In this document: piece by piece, positions 44,032 to 47,036 of the stretch | How positions within the stretch are numbered: the stretch's first letter is position 1 | Layout: every line of letters begins with the position of its first letter | NCBI GenBank assembly: GCA_005799025.1 | Contig: SYHX01000051.1 | Span: 1 to 47,036 of the forward strand | From: Bacteroidota bacterium | Lineage (GTDB): Bacteria; Bacteroidota; Bacteroidia; UBA7662 | Direction: 5' to 3' | DNA: 47,036 nucleotides | Translations under genes and position numbers: made by a program | The notes under the pieces: model-generated | What the model was told of the DNA's origin: nothing | The model's database searches: none | What the model saw: the letters and a program-made list of their open reading frames with translations, nothing else

Positions 44032-45012
44032 TTAACCTTTTCGCAGACGTCGAATCGCTTGCGTTAGTTGCGGAAGTACTTCAAAAGCGTCGCCTACCAC
44101 TCCGTAATCCGCAACCTTGAAGAAAGGGGCCTCCCGATCCGTATTGATGGCCACAATAGTTTTGGAACTGCTCACGCCGGCAAGGTGCTGTATGGCCCCC
44201 GAAATACCGACAGCCATATAGAGATCGGGTTTGATGGTAATACCGGTTTGACCAACGTGCTCGTCATGAGATCGCCAATGCATATCCGATACCGGTTTGG
44301 AACAAGCGGTAGCCGCATCGCATACCTCGGCTAGATCTTCGATTAGATGCCAATGCTCTGGCCCTTTGAGACCGCGACCTCCGGAGATCACCCTTTCGGC
44401 TTCGGTTAATGGAATTTTACCCTGAACCTTCTGAAGCTCCAAACTACGAGTCTTGGCTGCAGCCGAGTTCACGGTAGTATTCCAAGGGAACACGGTACAA
44501 GGAGATGAACATTCCACAGGCTTAAGGGCATTGGGTAGGAAGGACAATATCCGCCGAACTCCCGATACCGAATACGATGCAATACCCTTATTGGAATAGA
44601 CCGTGCGATATACCTTCCATGAACCGTCCGAAGCACATTCCGGAGGACTGTTGACCCCTGCGGCCAAGACCGCATCCCAAGCAACCGACAAGCGGGGCAC
44701 AAGGGATTTACCACAATACGTATGGGCCATGACAAGGACCTCCGCACCGGATTCTGCCAAGGCCTGTTGAATCGCTAAGGCATGAAGATGAACTTCGAAA
44801 GAATTCAAGATACTTTCCGCAGGCATCCAAACCGAATTTGCTCCGTACAGGCCAAGCTCAGCTGCGGCTTGTGTATCCACTTGACCCCCGAGGAGTACGG
44901 TAATGTTCAAATCTCCCCGGGATTCGAAACTTTGACGAGCAAAGGATACCGCCTCCACGGCGCTCTTTTTGAGATGACCGTCTTGTTGTTCCGCATAAAC
45001 CAATATTTTCAT
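44032..45012 (-). CDS. etfA: Electron transfer flavoprotein subunit alpha (FixB)
   Basis: A 326-residue FAD-binding subunit that carries electrons from acyl-CoA dehydrogenases to the quinone pool via ETF-QO. The C-terminal FAD domain has [14 protein letters not shown], the [27 protein letters not shown] stretch and [19 protein letters not shown], the ETF alpha hallmarks. The N-terminal domain is the weaker-conserved part. It follows etfB by 24 bases. No acyl-CoA dehydrogenase or ETF-QO is visible in the window. Confidence 0.96.
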   Translation of the reverse strand: MKILVYAEQQDGHLKKSAVEAVSFARQSFESRGDLNITVLLGGQVDTQAAAELGLYGANSVWMPAESILNSFEVHLHALAIQQALAESGAEVLVMAHTYCGKSLVPRLSVAWDAVLAAGVNSPPECASDGSWKVYRTVYSNKGIASYSVSGVRRILSFLPNALKPVECSSPCTVFPWNTTVNSAAAKTRSLELQKVQGKIPLTEAERVISGGRGLKGPEHWHLIEDLAEVCDAATACSKPVSDMHWRSHDEHVGQTGITIKPDLYMAVGISGAIQHLAGVSSSKTIVAINTDREAPFFKVADYGVVGDAFEVLPQLTQAIRRLRKG

Positions 45013-45036
45013 AACAATATATATTTCTGAAGTGGG

Positions 45037-45780
45037 TTACAATACTTTGGCCTGTTGATGCAGGGCCTCGACTAATTCATCCATTTGATGAACTTCAAAA
45101 AATCTGCAAGCCTGTCGGCTTGGTGGAAGGGCATGTTCCAAGACATGCATATCAGCACCTTTCCCCTGAGGGGCAAGGACTTGAAGCGGTTTGGTTCGAG
45201 CGGCCATGATGCCCCTCATGTTGGGAATACGTGGTTCGGTGAGTTCCTTTTGGCAGGTGATGACGGCCGGCAAATAAACCTCTAATTTCTCGCGACCTCC
45301 GTCCATATCCCTGCACACGATCATGCTGCCCCCTGCCCCACCCTCGATGGAAGTTGCCACGTTGACCAAGGGCCAGTCCAAATATTCCGCAAGCATTCCA
45401 CCTACCAAACCGCCGTTGTAATCAATGGATTCCCGGCCTGCCAGCACAAGGTCAAAAGATGCGCTGCTTACAAAATGTGCAATTTCAGCAGCCACTTGCC
45501 TTGCATCCATGGGGGCCGTATCTATGCGGACCGCCTGATCTGCGCCAATTGCTAAGGCCTTCCGTAACACAGGCTCTGCATCGGCTCCACCCACATGCAC
45601 CACGGTAATCGATCCGCCGCCACTTGCCTCGTTGAGCTCTAGGGCTTTGGTCAGCGCCAATTCATCGTAAGGGTTGATGATGTACTGAACCCCCGCTTTG
45701 TTAAGTTCTTTGTTATCGCTTGTAAAAGATATTTTGGTCGTGGTATCCGGGACCTGGCTAAGGCAAACCAATATGTTCAT
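45037..45780 (-). CDS. etfB: Electron transfer flavoprotein subunit beta (FixA)
   Basis: A 247-residue subunit that pairs with EtfA and binds AMP. It begins MNILVCLSQVPDTTTKISFT; the YIINPYDELALTKALEL region and LVLAGRESIDYNGGLVGGMLAEYLDWP match ETF-beta signatures, with the recognition-loop area near LPAVITCQKELTEPRIPNMRGIMAARTK. It opens the minus-strand run etfB-etfA-DUF151-nupC. The 103 bases upstream show no exact TAnnTTTG box other than one in the upstream terminator tail. Confidence 0.95.
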   Translation of the reverse strand: MNILVCLSQVPDTTTKISFTSDNKELNKAGVQYIINPYDELALTKALELNEASGGGSITVVHVGGADAEPVLRKALAIGADQAVRIDTAPMDARQVAAEIAHFVSSASFDLVLAGRESIDYNGGLVGGMLAEYLDWPLVNVATSIEGGAGGSMIVCRDMDGGREKLEVYLPAVITCQKELTEPRIPNMRGIMAARTKPLQVLAPQGKGADMHVLEHALPPSRQACRFFEVHQMDELVEALHQQAKVL

Positions 45781-45883
45781 GGGGCTTATTTGATTTCTAG
45801 GGATTGAATCAGGAATACGATAAGAATGGGAAAGGGCGTAGCAATAAGGAAATGGTCCGAATTAAACCCCTTGCATTCGAAGA

Positions 45884-45918
45884 CAAAAATAAGCGCCGGA
45901 GGCCCCGCCTCAAAGGCG
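45884..45918 (-). terminator. Intrinsic terminator of the FadL-type gene
   Basis: On the minus strand CGCCTTTGAGGCGGGGCCTCCGGCG forms a GC-rich hairpin (CGCC/GGCG outside, GAGGC/GCCTC inside with a GGG loop and a small TTT bulge), followed by CTTATTTTTG. The FadL stop codon lies within the stem. The T-rich tail happens to contain TATTTTTG. Confidence 0.65.
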
Positions 45919-47036
45919 ATAATAGACCCCGCACATCAACCCAAAGCCGGTACGGGTACTGTTCAAGATCGGCACTTTTTCTGTGGACAGTATGGGATAA
46001 ATCTGCTCCGACGCCGAAGTCTCCGTCCAATAGGCCGCAACATCCAGGGTCATGGAACCCACCTTGCGACCGGCACCCACCGTAAACTGCCTACGCGATT
46101 GATTCCACGGCCGCTCCACCAATTCATCCACAAAGGGGGTTGATGACCATTGGTACCCCGCCCTAAAGGCAGACGGACCTTGGACCCATTCGGTACCCAT
46201 CCTAAGTTGTTGTCCCACCTGCAGGGAATTGCGTACGGTTTGGTTCAGCTCCTTTCCCCAATCTGAAATCTCGTAATCCAGACTTTGTTCGTCCCAGGCG
46301 CTGGCCACTCCCATGCCCCCGTAACCCATCCAATCATAGTCCACAGAAATAAGGCCATTCCTGCCCCAAAACATGGCCAAGGATAAGGTTGTCCTGTTGG
46401 AACCTTTGTAATTCCAAACAAAAGGGGCGACCGTGTCTGGGCTGGGCGAAGATGACCTAAGGGTCTCGGAAGGATTGCTCCACTTTGATGTCATCGTGGC
46501 TTGGTCATCCTCGGAAAGTTCGGTCCTTTCCCTGCCACTGTAGGCCAATCCCAACCTAAGCCAAGGCAAGGGTTGTGCCTGGGCTCCTACCCTAAAGAAA
46601 TACCCCGAACCGGACACATCGAGCTGCCTGTAATAATCAAAACGATCAAAATCTGGTATGCTGTCCCGCAGATCGTTCTCGGTATAGGTTGACTTCCATC
46701 GATAATCCAATCCCCTGAGTCCGACGGAGGCCCCAATACTCAGTATGTTTTCGAAGCTGCTGGCCCAATGAAAACTGAACTCGGTTTGCCTACCCCTGGA
46801 TTGTCTGATTTCGCTTTGTTGAATGTTGGCATTGGGAATAACCGTTCCAAACGTGGAATTAGGATTGGAGGGGTTGATTGGGCCGATGAGAGCGCAATCA
46901 TAGGCAAGCCCTGAGCCATAATCATCCAGATTGGTGCCTAGATTGTATTCATCTGCCCAATGGTAAAGCAACGAAGTTTTGGTATTGTAGGCACTGTATT
47001 CCCATTGGTCCGCTAAGTTCCTGTTCTGGCTGTACC
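45910..47036 (-). CDS. OMPP1/FadL/TodX-family outer membrane transporter, partial
   Basis: The frame is open to the right window edge, so the N-terminus (signal peptide and hatch domain) is missing; the ORF-track start at 46971 is an internal TTG. The visible part is a 14-strand-type beta-barrel end, with alternating aromatic and polar residues and a terminal VYYRL. Segments such as FDYYRQLDVSGSGYFFRVGAQAQP and LLYHWADEYN match Bacteroidota FadL-like proteins, which import long-chain fatty acids or other hydrophobic compounds. Location beside etfB-etfA fits fatty-acid use, but this is a guess. Confidence 0.88.
   Translation of the reverse strand, partial: YSQNRNLADQWEYSAYNTKTSLLYHWADEYNLGTNLDDYGSGLAYDCALIGPINPSNPNSTFGTVIPNANIQQSEIRQSRGRQTEFSFHWASSFENILSIGASVGLRGLDYRWKSTYTENDLRDSIPDFDRFDYYRQLDVSGSGYFFRVGAQAQPLPWLRLGLAYSGRERTELSEDDQATMTSKWSNPSETLRSSSPSPDTVAPFVWNYKGSNRTTLSLAMFWGRNGLISVDYDWMGYGGMGVASAWDEQSLDYEISDWGKELNQTVRNSLQVGQQLRMGTEWVQGPSAFRAGYQWSSTPFVDELVERPWNQSRRQFTVGAGRKVGSMTLDVAAYWTETSASEQIYPILSTEKVPILNSTRTGFGLMCGVYYRL

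Noticed and set aside
45884-45891. TATTTTTG as promoter of etfB
   Set aside because: It sits in the T-rich tail of the FadL terminator hairpin, so it is more likely part of the terminator, though it could do both.
1-47036. CRISPR arrays, tRNA/rRNA genes, insertion sequences, integrases, toxin-antitoxin or phage-defence genes
   Set aside because: I looked through the gaps and the ORF list and saw no repeat-spacer pattern, no clover-leaf or rRNA sequence, no transposase or nuclease-defence motif.

Overview
The window comes from a Bacteroidota (Bacteroidetes) chromosome; I cannot resolve the order. The signs are a FadL/OMPP1 outer membrane barrel of the Bacteroidota type, a TamB gene divergent from tsaD, an etfB-etfA-DUF151-nupC operon, an ECF sigma factor with a 'sensor of ECF-type sigma factor' (Spy-like) partner, few convincing Shine-Dalgarno sequences, and TAnnTTTG (the Bacteroidota -7 promoter element) in every divergent intergenic gap. 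By eye the left part is GC-richer and the tamB and lipoprotein genes are AT-richer. There are no rRNA, tRNA, CRISPR, phage, transposon or integron features. Coding density is very high and no gene-free stretch exceeds 300 bases.

Layout. 1-801 (-): partial outer membrane protein that runs off the left edge. 848-2751 (+): SDR and a two-VOC-domain protein. 2755-9137 (-): a run of UMF1-type MFS transporter, LutA-like Fe-S protein, Ldh2-type dehydrogenase, YbaB, DUF2231 membrane protein, signal peptidase I and PlsC-type acyltransferase. 9257-12372 (+): 6-pyruvoyl-tetrahydropterin synthase, GTP cyclohydrolase I, an atypical SDR and CPD photolyase, with overlapping genes. 12333-19377 (-): TsaD, ECF sigma, membrane regulator, Spy-like sensor, class III aminotransferase, fumarylacetoacetate hydrolase, flavin reductase family protein and saccharopine-dehydrogenase-like protein. 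19568-24085 (+): TamB. 24182-26110 (-): ribosomal protein S1. 26356-33314 (+): ClpB, Lon, RsgA, Dtd and MazG-like, a protein and nucleotide quality-control block. 33311-35205 (-): ComB and GcvT. 35286-36236 (+): LpxD. 36243-37612 (-): RNase HII and an SDR. 37762-40230 (+): MlaE/MlaF-type ABC transporter and SucD. 40235-41969 (-): a lipoprotein and an orphan solute-binding-like protein. 42048-45780 (-): EtfB, EtfA, DUF151-UVR and a nucleoside transporter. 45910-47036 (-): partial FadL-type barrel.

Most genes are housekeeping. The most interesting part is 9257-12372. There a PTPS carrying the C-x5-HGH zinc/catalytic signature of the animal (biopterin-forming) enzyme, not the C-x3-HGH of QueD, is coupled by overlaps to GTP cyclohydrolase I, an SDR lacking its catalytic tyrosine, and a photolyase. 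This looks like a reduced-pterin module tied to a light-driven repair enzyme. A competing idea is pterin supply for aromatic amino acid hydroxylation, since a fumarylacetoacetate hydrolase lies just downstream on the other strand. Other points are a perfect 12-bp inverted repeat upstream of clpB, a tandem 21-bp repeat starting at the rpsA stop codon, ComB without visible coenzyme M genes, and LutA without LutB/LutC.
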